Assembly: GCA_016719385.1 (NCBI GenBank)
Contig: JADJZA010000011.1
Span: forward strand, 1 to 64,000
Origin: Candidatus Microthrix subdominans
Lineage (GTDB): Bacteria > Actinomycetota > Acidimicrobiia > Acidimicrobiales > Microtrichaceae
Reading direction: 5' to 3'
DNA length: 64,000 bases
Each line of letters opens with the position of its first letter. The stretch's first letter is position 1. The notes beneath the pieces are model-generated. The model made no database searches. It worked only from the letters and a program-made list of their open reading frames with translations, and was not told where the DNA came from. Below are positions 35,222 through 44,374 of the stretch, piece by piece. Both the position numbers and the translations under genes were made by a program.

Positions 35222-35611
35222 GTGGACGTGTTGTCATCGCGAGTGCTTGTGGCCACGGACGACCTCCAGGCCTCCGTGGCGTGGTGGTGCGACACGCTGG
35301 GCCTGAGCGTCGCCCGGGAATACGGCGCCGACGGCGTGGTGACCGGGGTGGCGTTGTTCTGTGGAGGGGTGCTCGTCGAGCTCACCGGCCGGGGTAGCGA
35401 CCCGGCGTCGCTCGTCCTGTGGTTGCAGGTACCCGACGTGTTCGCCGAGGCCGAGCGGCTCGTCGTCGCCGGCGTTGCCCACGAGGGCCTGCCCGAACAG
35501 ATGCCGTGGGGCCTGATCGAGTGGCGGATCACCTCACCGGAGGGCGTGGAGCTGGTGCTGGTTCAAATCCCCGACGACCACCCGCTGCGGAGCCGGCTTC
35601 ACACCGCTTGA
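35222..35611 (+). CDS. VOC (glyoxalase/bleomycin-resistance-like) family protein
   Basis: 129 residues from GTG 35222. One beta-alpha-beta-beta-beta vicinal oxygen chelate pair: VLVATDDLQASVAWWCDTLG, then VALFCGGVLVELTGR, VLWLQVPDVFAEAERLVVAG, HEGLPEQMPWGLIEWRITSP and a C-terminal strand EGVELVLVQIP. Potential metal ligands are the Glu of VELTG and the Glu of EGVELV; the first His seen in true glyoxalase I is missing (VATDD). So a dioxygenase-like or binding protein of unknown substrate. It is convergent with the glutamine synthetase, 30 bases apart. Confidence 0.75.
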   Translation: MDVLSSRVLVATDDLQASVAWWCDTLGLSVAREYGADGVVTGVALFCGGVLVELTGRGSDPASLVLWLQVPDVFAEAERLVVAGVAHEGLPEQMPWGLIEWRITSPEGVELVLVQIPDDHPLRSRLHTA

Positions 35612-35641
35612 CTCCAGCCGCCGTCGCTGTCCGAGTCGGCC

Positions 35642-37825
35642 CTACTTGATGAAGAGCATTTCCTGGTAGGTGAGCAGCGGCCACAGCTCGTCGTCGACGA
35701 TCTCCTCCAGCAGGTCGGTCGCAGCACGCACTGCGTTCATTGCCGGGAGAATCGTCTCTCGGCAGTAGGTGGCCTGCTCGCCGATCGGCGCCGCGTCGGG
35801 GAGACCGTCGATCGCCTGTGCCAGCGGCGCGACAGCGCAGGTCAGCTCGGTCACCAGTTCGGTCACCCGGGTGAGGGTCTCGGTGTCGCCGCCGAGGCCG
35901 AGGGCGACCAGCTCGTTCTCCGTACCGGCCAGATTGGCCTGAAAACGCTTGACCGACGGGTAGATCAACGTCCGCGCCATCTCGAGTGTCGAGCGGGCCT
36001 CGACGCTGATCGACATGACGTACTGGCCCATGTACGCCTCGTAGCGGCTGTGCAGCTCGCGAGGGGTGAGGACGTCGAGACGATCGAAAAGCTCCTGGGC
36101 CTCCTTCGTCTCGTACACCGAGAGGGCTTCGGGTGTGGCCTTCAGGTTGGGAAGGCCCCGCCGTGCTGCCTCGTCCTGCCACTCGTCGGAGTAGCCGTCG
36201 CCGTTGAAGATCACCCGTCCGTGCTTGACCATCACGTCCCTCAGGACGTCCTCGACAGCTTCGTTGAATTCGGAGCCGAAGGCGACCGCCTGCTCGATCT
36301 GGGTGGCCATGTAGTCGAGGCTGTCGGCCATGATCGAGTTGAGCACGACCAGCGGACCCGAGATCGACTGCGAGGACCCGACCGCCCGAAACTCGAAGCG
36401 GTTGCCCGTGAAGGCGAACGGGCTGGTGCGGTTTCGGTCGCCCGGGTCCTTGGGCAGCTGCGGCAGCGTGTCGGCGCCGACCCTCAGGGTGCCGTGCACC
36501 TTGGACGATGACGCCCCGCCGCCCTGGGCCACCTGCTCGAACACGTCGTGCAGCTGGTCGCCGAGGAACACCGACATGATGGCCGGCGGCGCCTCGTTGG
36601 CGCCCAGTCGATGGTCGTTGGCCGCCGTGGCGATCGCCGCGCGCATGACATCGGCATGCTTGTCGACGCCGCGGATCACCGCCGCGCAGAACACGAGGAA
36701 CTGGGCGTTCTCGTGAGGCGTGTCGCCGGGGTTCAACAGGTTGCCCTGCTCGGCGTTGCCCAACGACCAGTTGATGTGTTTGCCCGAGCCGTTCACCCCG
36801 GCAAAGGGCTTCTCGTGGTGCAAACAGACCAGCCCGTGACGGTGGGCGACGCGGCTGAGCGTCGACATCACCAGCTGCTGGTGGTCGGCGGCGACGTTGC
36901 CCTCCTCGTGGATGGGAGCCAGCTCGTACTGGCCGGGTGCCACCTCGTTGTGTCGGGTTTTGGTGGGGATGCCCAGCTTGAGCATCTCCCGCTCGGCGTC
37001 CAGCATGAAGGTGAGCACCCGCTCGGGGATGGCGCCGAAGTAGTGGTCGTCGAACTCCTGGCCCTTGGGCGGCTGGGCGCCCATCAGGGTTCGACCGGTG
37101 GACATCAGGTCGGGCCGGGCGAAGTAGAAGTTGCGGTCGATCAGGAAGTACTCCTGTTCGGCGCCGGCGATGGACGCCACCCGCGAGGGGTCCTCGACGC
37201 CGAAGAGGCGCAACATGCGTTGGGCCTGCACGTTGAGTGCCTGCTGGGAACGCAGCACCGGGGTCTTCTTGTCGAGCGCTTCGCCGGTCCAGGACACGAA
37301 CGCCGTCGGGATGCACAGCGTGTTGCCGTTGGGGTTTTCGAGGATGTAGGCCGGGCTGGTGACGTCCCAGGCGGTGTAGCCGCGGGCCTCGAAGGTCTCC
37401 CGGATGCCGCCGCTGGGAAACGACGACGCATCGGGCTCGCCCTGGACCAGCGAGCCGCCGGAGAAGTTGGAGATCGCCAGCCCGGCGCCGTCGGTATCGA
37501 GAAAGCTGTCGTGCTTCTCGGCGCTCAGACCGGTGAGGGGGTAAAAGACGTGGGCGTAGTAGCTGGCGCCGTGCTCGGTGGCCCAGTCCTTCATCGCCGA
37601 GGCGACGACGTCGGCGACCGACGGGTCGAGGCGGATGCCCTCGTTGACGGTGGCCTGGAGCGACTCGTAGACCGCCTTGGGCAACCGGCTCTGCATGACC
37701 GCTTTGGTGAACACGTTGCGGCCGAACAGCTCGGCGGGTGTCTCGATGCCCGATCCGGGATGGATCGCGCTCGGACGGCTGGTCGTGGCTGCTAGCGCCT
37801 GGGTTCGAACGGCTCTCCCGCTCAT
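35642..37825 (-). CDS. glnN: Glutamine synthetase type III
   Basis: 727 residues from ATG 37825 (AGGAG 9 nt upstream), the large GSIII size rather than the 450-470 of GSI. Joins ammonia to glutamate with ATP. Seen: the GSIII N-terminal domain (FGRNVFTKAVMQSRLPKAVY), AGAEQEYFLIDRNFYFARPD near residue 225, KTRHNEVAPGQYELAPIHEE near 290, HHEKPFAGVNGSGKHINWSL near 335 (NGSGKH ATP site), and NRTSPFAFTGNRFEFRAVGS near 460. GSIII is best known from Bacteroidetes, cyanobacteria and a few other groups, so it is less expected in an actinobacterium that normally uses GlnA. Promoter TATAGT lies 111 nt upstream. Confidence 0.93.
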   Translation of the reverse strand: MSGRAVRTQALAATTSRPSAIHPGSGIETPAELFGRNVFTKAVMQSRLPKAVYESLQATVNEGIRLDPSVADVVASAMKDWATEHGASYYAHVFYPLTGLSAEKHDSFLDTDGAGLAISNFSGGSLVQGEPDASSFPSGGIRETFEARGYTAWDVTSPAYILENPNGNTLCIPTAFVSWTGEALDKKTPVLRSQQALNVQAQRMLRLFGVEDPSRVASIAGAEQEYFLIDRNFYFARPDLMSTGRTLMGAQPPKGQEFDDHYFGAIPERVLTFMLDAEREMLKLGIPTKTRHNEVAPGQYELAPIHEEGNVAADHQQLVMSTLSRVAHRHGLVCLHHEKPFAGVNGSGKHINWSLGNAEQGNLLNPGDTPHENAQFLVFCAAVIRGVDKHADVMRAAIATAANDHRLGANEAPPAIMSVFLGDQLHDVFEQVAQGGGASSSKVHGTLRVGADTLPQLPKDPGDRNRTSPFAFTGNRFEFRAVGSSQSISGPLVVLNSIMADSLDYMATQIEQAVAFGSEFNEAVEDVLRDVMVKHGRVIFNGDGYSDEWQDEAARRGLPNLKATPEALSVYETKEAQELFDRLDVLTPRELHSRYEAYMGQYVMSISVEARSTLEMARTLIYPSVKRFQANLAGTENELVALGLGGDTETLTRVTELVTELTCAVAPLAQAIDGLPDAAPIGEQATYCRETILPAMNAVRAATDLLEEIVDDELWPLLTYQEMLFIK

Positions 37826-37936
37826 GTGTGGGTGCTCCTGGGGTGGGGGGAAGCGTCGGCGTGAGCCGAGCGTCACGGGCCGGGCCAGGTGAGCCCACGT
37901 GTGTTTGCCCACCGAGGCGGCGACGACGTCAGCCCC

Positions 37937-37942
37937 ACTATA
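37937..37942 (-). promoter_or_regulatory. -10 hexamer TATAGT of glnN
   Basis: On the minus strand TATAGT, unusually AT-rich for this DNA, lies 111 nt before ATG 37825, so glnN has a leader of about 100 nt and a ribosome site, unlike its leaderless divergent neighbour miaB. I see no NtcA- or GlnR-type box that I could defend. Confidence 0.5.
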
Positions 37943-37985
37943 CCGCCGGGGTGCCGGCGCCCCCGGCGCCGACCACCCGCACCGG

Positions 37986-37991
37986 TAGGAT
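37986..37991 (+). promoter_or_regulatory. -10 hexamer TAGGAT of miaB
   Basis: TAGGAT ends 6 nt before ATG 37998, with no ribosome site; leaderless pattern. Confidence 0.55.
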
Positions 37992-37997
37992 GAAGTC

Positions 37998-39512
37998 ATG
38001 GCTCGGAAGTACCTGGTGCGCACCTTCGGGTGCCAGATGAATGAGCACGACTCCGAGCGCATCGCGGGCGTGCTCGAGGCCGACGGGCTGGAGGCCACCA
38101 CCGAGGTGGCCGATGCCGATGTGGTCGTGCTCAACACCTGCTGCATCCGCGAGAACGCCGACAACAAGCTGTACGGCACGCTGGGCCACCTGAAATCGGA
38201 AAAGGACCGCCGGCCCGACCTGGAGATCGTCGTCGGTGGTTGCCTGGCCCAGAAGGACCGCGAGACCGTGCAGCGGCGGGCCCCGCACGTCGACGTCGTC
38301 ATGGGCACCCACAATGTCGGCCGGGTCGGCGAGCTGCTCGAGGCATCGCGTCGCGACGGCCCGATCATCGAGATTCTCGAAGCGACCGCCGCCGAGGACC
38401 ACGAAGCGTTCCCGTCGGCCCTGCCCGCCAAGCGGGAGCAGGGTTGGGCCGCCTGGGTGACCATCCAGTTCGGCTGCGACAACAGCTGCGCGTTCTGCAT
38501 CGTGCCCGCCGTGCGAGGCCCCGAGATCAGCCGCCCGTTCGGCGACGTGCTCGACGAGGTGCGACGGGTCGCAGCAGACGGCGTGACCGAGGTGACCCTG
38601 CTGGGCCAGAACGTCGACAGCTACGGGCGCGACCTCACGCTGCGCCTGCGGGGGGAGGGGTCCTCGGTTTCGACCGGCTCACCCGAACACGACCCTCCCG
38701 ATCCACGTTTCACCGTCGGCGACGCCTGGCTCGACGAGCGGGCGACAGCGGGTGGGCCCGGCCGTGCCCGGCCGCTGTTCGGCGACCTGCTGCGCGCCGT
38801 CGGTTCGGTGCCCGGCATCGCTCGGGTGCGCTTCACCAGCCCCCACCCCAAGGACATGCGCACCGACACGATCGCCGCCATGGCCCAGACGCCGGCGGTG
38901 TGCGAACACCTGCACCTGCCGATGCAGTCCGGCAGCGACGCCGTGCTCGCCGCCATGCACCGTGGCTACACCGCCGAGCGCTACCTGCGGGTGGTGAGCG
39001 ATGCCCGCGCCGGCATCGACGACCTGGCGCTGACCACCGACGTCATCGTCGGGTTTCCCGGCGAGACCGACGCCGACTTCGAGGCGACCCTGGAGGTGTG
39101 CGCCGAGGTCGGCTTCGATGCCGCCTACACGTTCGTCTACTCGCCCCGTCCCGGCACCGAGGCGGCGGACATGACCGACGCCTTCGTCGAGCACGCGGTC
39201 TCGGTCGAGCGCATGGAACGCCTGCGTGCGGTGATCGACCGGTCGGCGAGGCGAGCCAACGAGGCTCGCGTGGGGCGGATCGACGAGGTGGTCGTCACCG
39301 GCCCCTCGCGTCGCGATCCGTCGATGATCACCGGGCTGACCCGACACAACAAGCGCATCCACCTGCCCGGACCGTCGGGGGCCCGCCCTCGCCCGGGGAC
39401 GTACCTGACCGCCCGCGTGACCGAGGCCCGCATGACCAGCCTGGTCGGCGAGGTCGTCGAGATCGGCGATTCGCCGGCCCATCGCACGCGCATCCCGGTC
39501 GCCGCCGGATGA
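37998..39512 (+). CDS. miaB: tRNA-2-methylthio-N6-dimethylallyladenosine synthase MiaB
   Basis: 504 residues. Radical-SAM enzyme that adds the 2-methylthio group to i6A37 of tRNA made by MiaA (encoded at 44375). The first cluster's cysteines are in RTFGCQMNEHDSERI, LNTCCIRENADNKLYG and VGGCLAQKD; the radical-SAM motif is GCDNSCAFCIVPAVRG near residue 160. LLGQNVDSYG, FTSPHPKDM, LPMQSGSDAVLAAMHRGY and DVIVGFPGETDADF follow in order; a TRAM domain (residues 420-490) binds RNA. An insert at about 215-255 is longer than in E. coli. The downstream kinase gene overlaps its stop. Confidence 0.95.
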   Translation: MARKYLVRTFGCQMNEHDSERIAGVLEADGLEATTEVADADVVVLNTCCIRENADNKLYGTLGHLKSEKDRRPDLEIVVGGCLAQKDRETVQRRAPHVDVVMGTHNVGRVGELLEASRRDGPIIEILEATAAEDHEAFPSALPAKREQGWAAWVTIQFGCDNSCAFCIVPAVRGPEISRPFGDVLDEVRRVAADGVTEVTLLGQNVDSYGRDLTLRLRGEGSSVSTGSPEHDPPDPRFTVGDAWLDERATAGGPGRARPLFGDLLRAVGSVPGIARVRFTSPHPKDMRTDTIAAMAQTPAVCEHLHLPMQSGSDAVLAAMHRGYTAERYLRVVSDARAGIDDLALTTDVIVGFPGETDADFEATLEVCAEVGFDAAYTFVYSPRPGTEAADMTDAFVEHAVSVERMERLRAVIDRSARRANEARVGRIDEVVVTGPSRRDPSMITGLTRHNKRIHLPGPSGARPRPGTYLTARVTEARMTSLVGEVVEIGDSPAHRTRIPVAAG

Positions 39513-40276
39513 CCGGGTCCGGCGAGCCGTCCGTGCCCACCCCTGGGCACAGCGGTGCGTCGGTCGAGTTCGTGGAGGCCGATGACGGTCCGGAGCTGGT
39601 CGTCAAGACCGGCCCGGTTGGACCGGACGCTCCCTGGGGCAACGTCGCCGACGAGGTCGCCCGGCTCGAGTGGGCGGCAGGGGTCGGCGCCCCGGTGCCT
39701 CGGGTGGTGAAGTTCACCGACCATGGCGACGGTACCGCCACCTTGGTGACCGAACGCCTGGGCGGGTTCGAAGCGACGCGCAAGGAGGCGCGGGCGCGTC
39801 CCGAGGGACTGGTCGACCTGTTCGGCAAGGCGTTGCGGGTGTGGCACGACAACCTGCCGGTCGCCGACTGCCCGTTCCGCAGCGACTGGACGACCCGCCT
39901 GGACGTCGCCCGAACCCGCATCGACGCTGGGAAGGCCACAGCGGCCGACCTCGACCCCGCCTATCAGCGGATCGACTTCGACGTGTTGTTGGCCTCGCTC
40001 GATCGACCGAACCCCGACGACCCCGACGATCTGGTCGTCATCCACGGCGACCCGTCGCTGCCCAACATGATCATCGGCGGCGGCGGGCTGTCCGGCTGGG
40101 TGGACATCGGTCGGCTCGGGGTCGGGTCGCGTTGGTGCGACCTGATGATCGGGGCGACGACGGTGGCCTCCAACCTTGGTCCGCTGTTGGTGCCGGCCCT
40201 GTTCGAGGCCTACGGCGTCGACATCGCCGACACGCTGGCGGTCGACGGCTACCAGCTGCTCGAGCAGTTCCTGTAG
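39509..40276 (+). CDS. APH(3')-like phosphotransferase family protein
   Basis: 255 residues from ATG 39509, which overlaps the miaB stop (ATGA). Kinase fold: LVVKTGPVGPDAPWGNVADE holds the probable ATP lysine, EVARLEWAAGVGAPVPRVVK follows, the catalytic loop is VVIHGDPSLPNMIIGGGGL (HGD...N near residue 177), and the metal Asp is in GWVDIGRLGVGSRWCDLM. This is the aminoglycoside 3'-phosphotransferase pattern. Coupling to miaB and host-like base composition argue for a chromosomal kinase rather than an acquired resistance gene. Substrate unknown; resistance to aminoglycosides is possible but not shown. Confidence 0.75.
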   Translation: MTGSGEPSVPTPGHSGASVEFVEADDGPELVVKTGPVGPDAPWGNVADEVARLEWAAGVGAPVPRVVKFTDHGDGTATLVTERLGGFEATRKEARARPEGLVDLFGKALRVWHDNLPVADCPFRSDWTTRLDVARTRIDAGKATAADLDPAYQRIDFDVLLASLDRPNPDDPDDLVVIHGDPSLPNMIIGGGGLSGWVDIGRLGVGSRWCDLMIGATTVASNLGPLLVPALFEAYGVDIADTLAVDGYQLLEQFL

Positions 40277-40306
40277 GGACGTCCCAAGGTTCCGCCCGCT
40301 CCAGCG

Positions 40307-41038
40307 TCAACGCAGCGGACGGACGGTGAGGTCGGTCCAGTCCGCGTCGCCACCGGCGTCGACGATGGCGCGCACTGCCTGCGCCACCGCAGTCGGGTCG
40401 AGGTACTCGTCAGCGTTGTAGGTGCCGCCCTCCTGCTTGCGGACCGCCCGCTGCATGTCGGTGTCGGTCCGAGAGGGGAACAGCGTGGCGACCCGCACCC
40501 CGTCCGGCGCCACTTCGTGGCGCAGCGCGTCGGCGAAACCCCGCAGACCCCATTTTGAGGCGGCGTACGAGGTCCAGTTGGGATTGGCGACCAACCCGGC
40601 GGTCGAGTTGATGAACACCACCCGGCCGCGTGCGGCCCGCAGCGCCGGAAGGCACAGGCGGGTCAGCTCGGCCGGTCCGGCCAGGTTGACCGCCAGAGCC
40701 TCTGCCCACGCTTCGGGGTGCTGGTGCTCGAGCGGTGCCACCCGCACCGCACCGGCCGCGTGGATCAGCAGGTCGAGGCGTCGGGGCAGCGCGGCCCCGA
40801 CACCGAGGATCAGCTCCAGGTCCTCGGGTTGGCTGAGGTCGGCGGCCACCCAGCTGGCCTCGGGCAGTTCTTCGGCCAACCCGGCGAGCACGGCGGCGTC
40901 GCGCCCGAGCAGGACCTGACGATGGTCGGCGAGTGCGCCCACCAAGGCACGGCCGATGCCCCCGGTGGCACCGGTGATCAGGGCCGCCGGCCTGGCGGAG
41001 CCTGACCTGGCAGGGGAGGGCCCGGGAGCAGACGGCAT
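40307..41038 (-). CDS. Short-chain dehydrogenase/reductase
   Basis: 243 residues from ATG 41038; TACCCT ends 6 nt upstream, which settles the start. Rossmann fold with ALITGATGGIGRALVGALAD (TGxxxGIG, residues 19-38), HAAGAVRV near 90, the catalytic Ser in FINSTAG near 143, and YAASKWGLRGFADALRHEV with the Tyr/Lys pair near 158. Classical SDR that uses NAD(P)H; the DxxGR-like LGRDAAV near 44 hints at NADPH. Substrate unknown. Single gene, convergent with the kinase at 39509. Confidence 0.87.
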   Translation of the reverse strand: MPSAPGPSPARSGSARPAALITGATGGIGRALVGALADHRQVLLGRDAAVLAGLAEELPEASWVAADLSQPEDLELILGVGAALPRRLDLLIHAAGAVRVAPLEHQHPEAWAEALAVNLAGPAELTRLCLPALRAARGRVVFINSTAGLVANPNWTSYAASKWGLRGFADALRHEVAPDGVRVATLFPSRTDTDMQRAVRKQEGGTYNADEYLDPTAVAQAVRAIVDAGGDADWTDLTVRPLR

Positions 41039-41044
41039 CTCAGC

Positions 41045-41050
41045 AGGGTA
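41045..41050 (-). promoter_or_regulatory. -10 hexamer TACCCT of the SDR gene
   Basis: On the minus strand TACCCT ends 6 nt before ATG 41038; leaderless pattern. Confidence 0.5.
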
Positions 41051-41193
41051 GTTCCCGAGATGCCGCACCCGATCCGGGAATGAGGCCGGCCCGCCGGCCA
41101 TCCTGGGGGAGGGAAGCCTTCTGGCCGCGACCCGGGGAGCGCGACCCGGGCGCAGCCCTGGCGCCGAACCCGTCGCTGGGTCATCGTGAACCG

Positions 41194-41850
41194 ATGGCGA
41201 ACGCAACCGATCCCGACACGGCGGAACCATCTTCTCCCGGCGAAGGCCTGGCCGTCGGTGAGGACGGGCGGGTGAGGTGCGCCTGGGGCATCCACCCCGA
41301 CATCTATCGCACCTACCACGACACCGAGTGGGGTCGGCCGGTCACCGACGAACGGGCGATCTTTGAAAAGCTGTGCCTGGAGGGATTCCAGGCCGGTCTG
41401 TCATGGCTGACCATCCTGTCGAAGCGCCCGGCGTTCCGCGAGCGCTTTGATGGCTTCGATCCTGAGGTGCTGGCCGCCTGGGGCGAATCCGAGGTGGAGG
41501 CTGCGCTGGGCGACGCCGGCATCGTGCGCAACCGGGCCAAGGTGGAGGCCACCGTCGGCAACGCCCGGGCGACCCTCGATCTGTGGGTGGCGGGCGACTC
41601 GCTGAGCGAGCTGCTGTGGTCGTGCGGAGGCGCCTCGGGGTCATCGCCCGAGGCAGCCCTTCCTGAGGCGACAGCACTGTCCAAGGCACTCAAGAAGCGG
41701 GGCTTTCGCTTCGTTGGTCCGACGACGGTGTATTCGACACTCCAGTCGCTCGGGGTCGTCAACGACCACCCGGCCCGGTGCTGGGTGCACGCCGACTGCC
41801 AGGCCGAACAGGACCGGGCACGCGGGCGGCTGGCAGACTCCACCGGGTGA
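41194..41850 (+). CDS. tag: DNA-3-methyladenine glycosylase I
   Basis: 218 residues from ATG 41194. Removes 3-methyladenine from alkylated DNA. After a 28-residue acidic leader come RCAWGIHPDIYRTYHDTEWG (zinc Cys and His plus the typical YHDTEWG), EKLCLEGFQAGLSWLTILSK and RPAFRERFDGFDPEVLAAWG. Then GIVRNRAKVEATVGNARA, and near the end KKRGFRFVGPTTVYSTLQSL and VVNDHPARCWVHADC, which supplies the remaining zinc ligands. Full length. The stop overlaps the helicase start, so the two are one transcript. Confidence 0.93.
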   Translation: MANATDPDTAEPSSPGEGLAVGEDGRVRCAWGIHPDIYRTYHDTEWGRPVTDERAIFEKLCLEGFQAGLSWLTILSKRPAFRERFDGFDPEVLAAWGESEVEAALGDAGIVRNRAKVEATVGNARATLDLWVAGDSLSELLWSCGGASGSSPEAALPEATALSKALKKRGFRFVGPTTVYSTLQSLGVVNDHPARCWVHADCQAEQDRARGRLADSTG

Positions 41851-44372
41851 CCCGCCTGGTACTGCCCGAACACCCCAACGCCGACGACGCGCTGGAAGCG
41901 TTCCTCGGGTGGGTGGCCGATCAGGGCCTCGCGCTCTACCCGGCCCAGGAGGAGGCCATTCTGGCGCTCTTTGCCGGCAGCCACGTGATCCTCACCACGC
42001 CCACCGGATCGGGAAAGTCGCTGGTCGCCACCGCCGGTCATGTGGCCGCCCTGGCGGCGGGGGAGCGCTCGGTCTACACCGCCCCGATCAAGGCGCTGGT
42101 GTCGGAGAAGTTCTTCCAGCTTCGGGAAGCGCTCGGCGACGAGATGGTGGGGATGCTCACCGGTGACGCCACGATCAACCCGGACGCGCCGGTGATCTGC
42201 GCCACCGCCGAGATCCTCGCCCACCAGGCCCTCGGCGGTACGCCGGGGGGCGCACCGACCCACGTCACCATGGACGAGTTCCACTATTACGACGAGCCCG
42301 ACCGAGGCTGGGCGTGGCAGGTGCCGCTGCTCGAGTTGGCCGACACCCGGTTCCTCGCCATGTCCGCCACCCTCGGTGACATCAGCTGGTTGGCCGACGA
42401 CCTGCTGCGGCGAACCGGACGGGACGTCGAGGTGGTGACCGGCATCGAGCGGCCCGTGCCGCTGAGCTTCGAATACCGGACGACATCGCTGACCGAAACG
42501 GTCGAGGAGCTGATCGCCGCCGAGCGGGTGCCGGCCTACGTGGTGCACTTCACCCAGCAGGCGGCCACCGAGCAGGCACAGGCGTTCACGTCGTTGAACG
42601 TGCTGACCAAGGCCGACCGCCAGGAGTTGTCCGGCGTATTGGCCGGGGTCCGCTTCGATACCCCCTTTGGCAAGGACCTCAAGCGCTTCTTGTCCCATGG
42701 TGTGGGCGTGCACCATGCCGGGCTGTTGCCCCGCTACCGCCTGCTGGTCGAGCGTCTGGCCAAGGAGGGCTGGCTGCGGTTGATCTGCGGCACCGACACG
42801 CTTGGGGTCGGCGTGAACATTCCGATCCGCACGGTGCTCTTTACACAGCTCTACAAGTACGACGGCGTCGAGACCCGCATCCTCACGGTCAGGGAGTTTG
42901 CCCAGGTGGCAGGCCGGGCCGGGCGGCGCGGCTACGACACCGAGGGTTACGTCCTCGCCCAGGCTCCTCCGCACGTGGTCGAGAACCTTCGGGCGGAGCA
43001 GAAGGCGGGCACCAACACCGCCAAGCTGCGCAAGATCGTCAAGAAGAAGCCGCCCGAACGCGGCTACGCCCACTGGAACCGCGACACCTTCGAACGGCTG
43101 ACCGCCGGCACGCCGGAGCGGCTCAACTCCCGCCTGACGATGACCCACTCGATGGTGCTGCACGTGCTCTCGCGTCCGGGCGACGGCGAGGTGGCACTGG
43201 CCCGTTTGATCGAGGGGTCACACGAGAGCGAGGGGGCCAAGCTGGCCCTGGCCGACCGGGCGGCGGCGATCATCGGCTCGCTCGAGGCGGCGGAGATCCT
43301 CACCCGGCTGGAGGAGCCTGGAGGCGACGGCCGGATACTCGTTGTCCACGGGGACCTTCAGCAGGATTTCGCCCTCGACCGGCCCCTGTCGCCCTTCGTC
43401 GTCGAGGTGGTCGACAGCTACGAGCCCGACGACCCTGAGTACGCGTTGTCGGTGCTCTCGGTGGTTGAGGCTTCGCTGGACGATCCCCGCCAGGTGCTGA
43501 TCGCCCAGCAGCGCAAATCTCGCGACGAGGCCTACCAGCGGATGAAGATGGACGGCGTCGATTTCGACGAACGCCAGGAGCGGCTGGCGGAGATCCGTTG
43601 GCCCCAACCGCTGCGCGACGAGTTGCTGGCGATGCTCGCCAGCTTCTCCGAACGTCACCCATGGGTGACGGGGGAGTGGGTGCGGCCGAAGGCGGTTGCC
43701 CGGGATCTCTATGAGCGGGGCCTTGGCTTTCGCGACTACGTGTCGCTGTTGGGGGTCAAGCGCTCCGAGGGGGTGCTGTTGCGCTACCTGACCGAGGTGT
43801 ATCGCACCCTGCAGCGCAACGTGCCCGAGGGCGCCCGCACCGAGGAGCTCGAGGAGATCACCGCCTGGGTGGGCGCAGTGATCCGCCAGGTCGACTCGTC
43901 GCTGCTGGAGGAATACGAGCTGTTGGAGGGCGCCCTGGGGGAAGGCGCCGAGGTGGCGGTGCTCGACGCAGCGGCCCTCGACACCACGCCGCCACCGATC
44001 ACCGCCGACCGGCGGGCATTTCGTGCGATGGTGCGCACCGAGGTGTTTCGCTGGGTGCAGGCGCTGGCCCGCCACGACCACGGAGCGTTGGCCAAGCTGG
44101 TGTTCGAGGACGGTACCCAGCAGGACCTGGTGTGGTGGCGCGACCTGATGGAGCCCTACTGGGAAAAGTGGGACTCGATCGGCATCGACGCCGATGCCCG
44201 CAGCGCACGGTTCCTGCAGATCGACGAGTACGACGATCGCTGGGCGCTCACCCAGTGGTTGGTCGACCCGGAGGAGACCAACGAGTGGAGCCTGACCGCC
44301 CGGGTGGATCTGCGGGCCTCCGACGAGGCGGGCGAGCCCGTCGTGGCGCTGGTGCGGGTGGGACGGGGCTGA
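41847..44372 (+). CDS. Ski2-like DEAD/DEAH-box helicase with DUF3516 C-terminus
   Basis: 841 residues from GTG 41847, overlapping the tag stop. Motif I TTPTGSGKSLVATA near residue 50, Ia TAPIKALVSEKFFQL, II MDEFHYYDEPDRGWAW (DEFH instead of DEVH), III FLAMSATLGD, IV/V ICGTDTLGVGVNIPIRTVLF, VI FAQVAGRAGRRGYDTEGYVL near 350. The Ski2/HelY-type VAGRAGRRG and the long helical C-terminal DUF3516 region define an actinobacterial family of unproved role, probably RNA or DNA unwinding. Operon neighbours (tag before, miaA after) hint at nucleic-acid repair or tRNA handling but do not decide. Confidence 0.88.
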   Translation: MTRLVLPEHPNADDALEAFLGWVADQGLALYPAQEEAILALFAGSHVILTTPTGSGKSLVATAGHVAALAAGERSVYTAPIKALVSEKFFQLREALGDEMVGMLTGDATINPDAPVICATAEILAHQALGGTPGGAPTHVTMDEFHYYDEPDRGWAWQVPLLELADTRFLAMSATLGDISWLADDLLRRTGRDVEVVTGIERPVPLSFEYRTTSLTETVEELIAAERVPAYVVHFTQQAATEQAQAFTSLNVLTKADRQELSGVLAGVRFDTPFGKDLKRFLSHGVGVHHAGLLPRYRLLVERLAKEGWLRLICGTDTLGVGVNIPIRTVLFTQLYKYDGVETRILTVREFAQVAGRAGRRGYDTEGYVLAQAPPHVVENLRAEQKAGTNTAKLRKIVKKKPPERGYAHWNRDTFERLTAGTPERLNSRLTMTHSMVLHVLSRPGDGEVALARLIEGSHESEGAKLALADRAAAIIGSLEAAEILTRLEEPGGDGRILVVHGDLQQDFALDRPLSPFVVEVVDSYEPDDPEYALSVLSVVEASLDDPRQVLIAQQRKSRDEAYQRMKMDGVDFDERQERLAEIRWPQPLRDELLAMLASFSERHPWVTGEWVRPKAVARDLYERGLGFRDYVSLLGVKRSEGVLLRYLTEVYRTLQRNVPEGARTEELEEITAWVGAVIRQVDSSLLEEYELLEGALGEGAEVAVLDAAALDTTPPPITADRRAFRAMVRTEVFRWVQALARHDHGALAKLVFEDGTQQDLVWWRDLMEPYWEKWDSIGIDADARSARFLQIDEYDDRWALTQWLVDPEETNEWSLTARVDLRASDEAGEPVVALVRVGRG

Positions 44373-44374
44373 GG

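Noticed and set aside
39509..40276. An acquired aminoglycoside-resistance gene
   Set aside because: No transposon or integron sequence, codon use like its neighbours and an ATGA overlap with miaB argue for a resident chromosomal gene.
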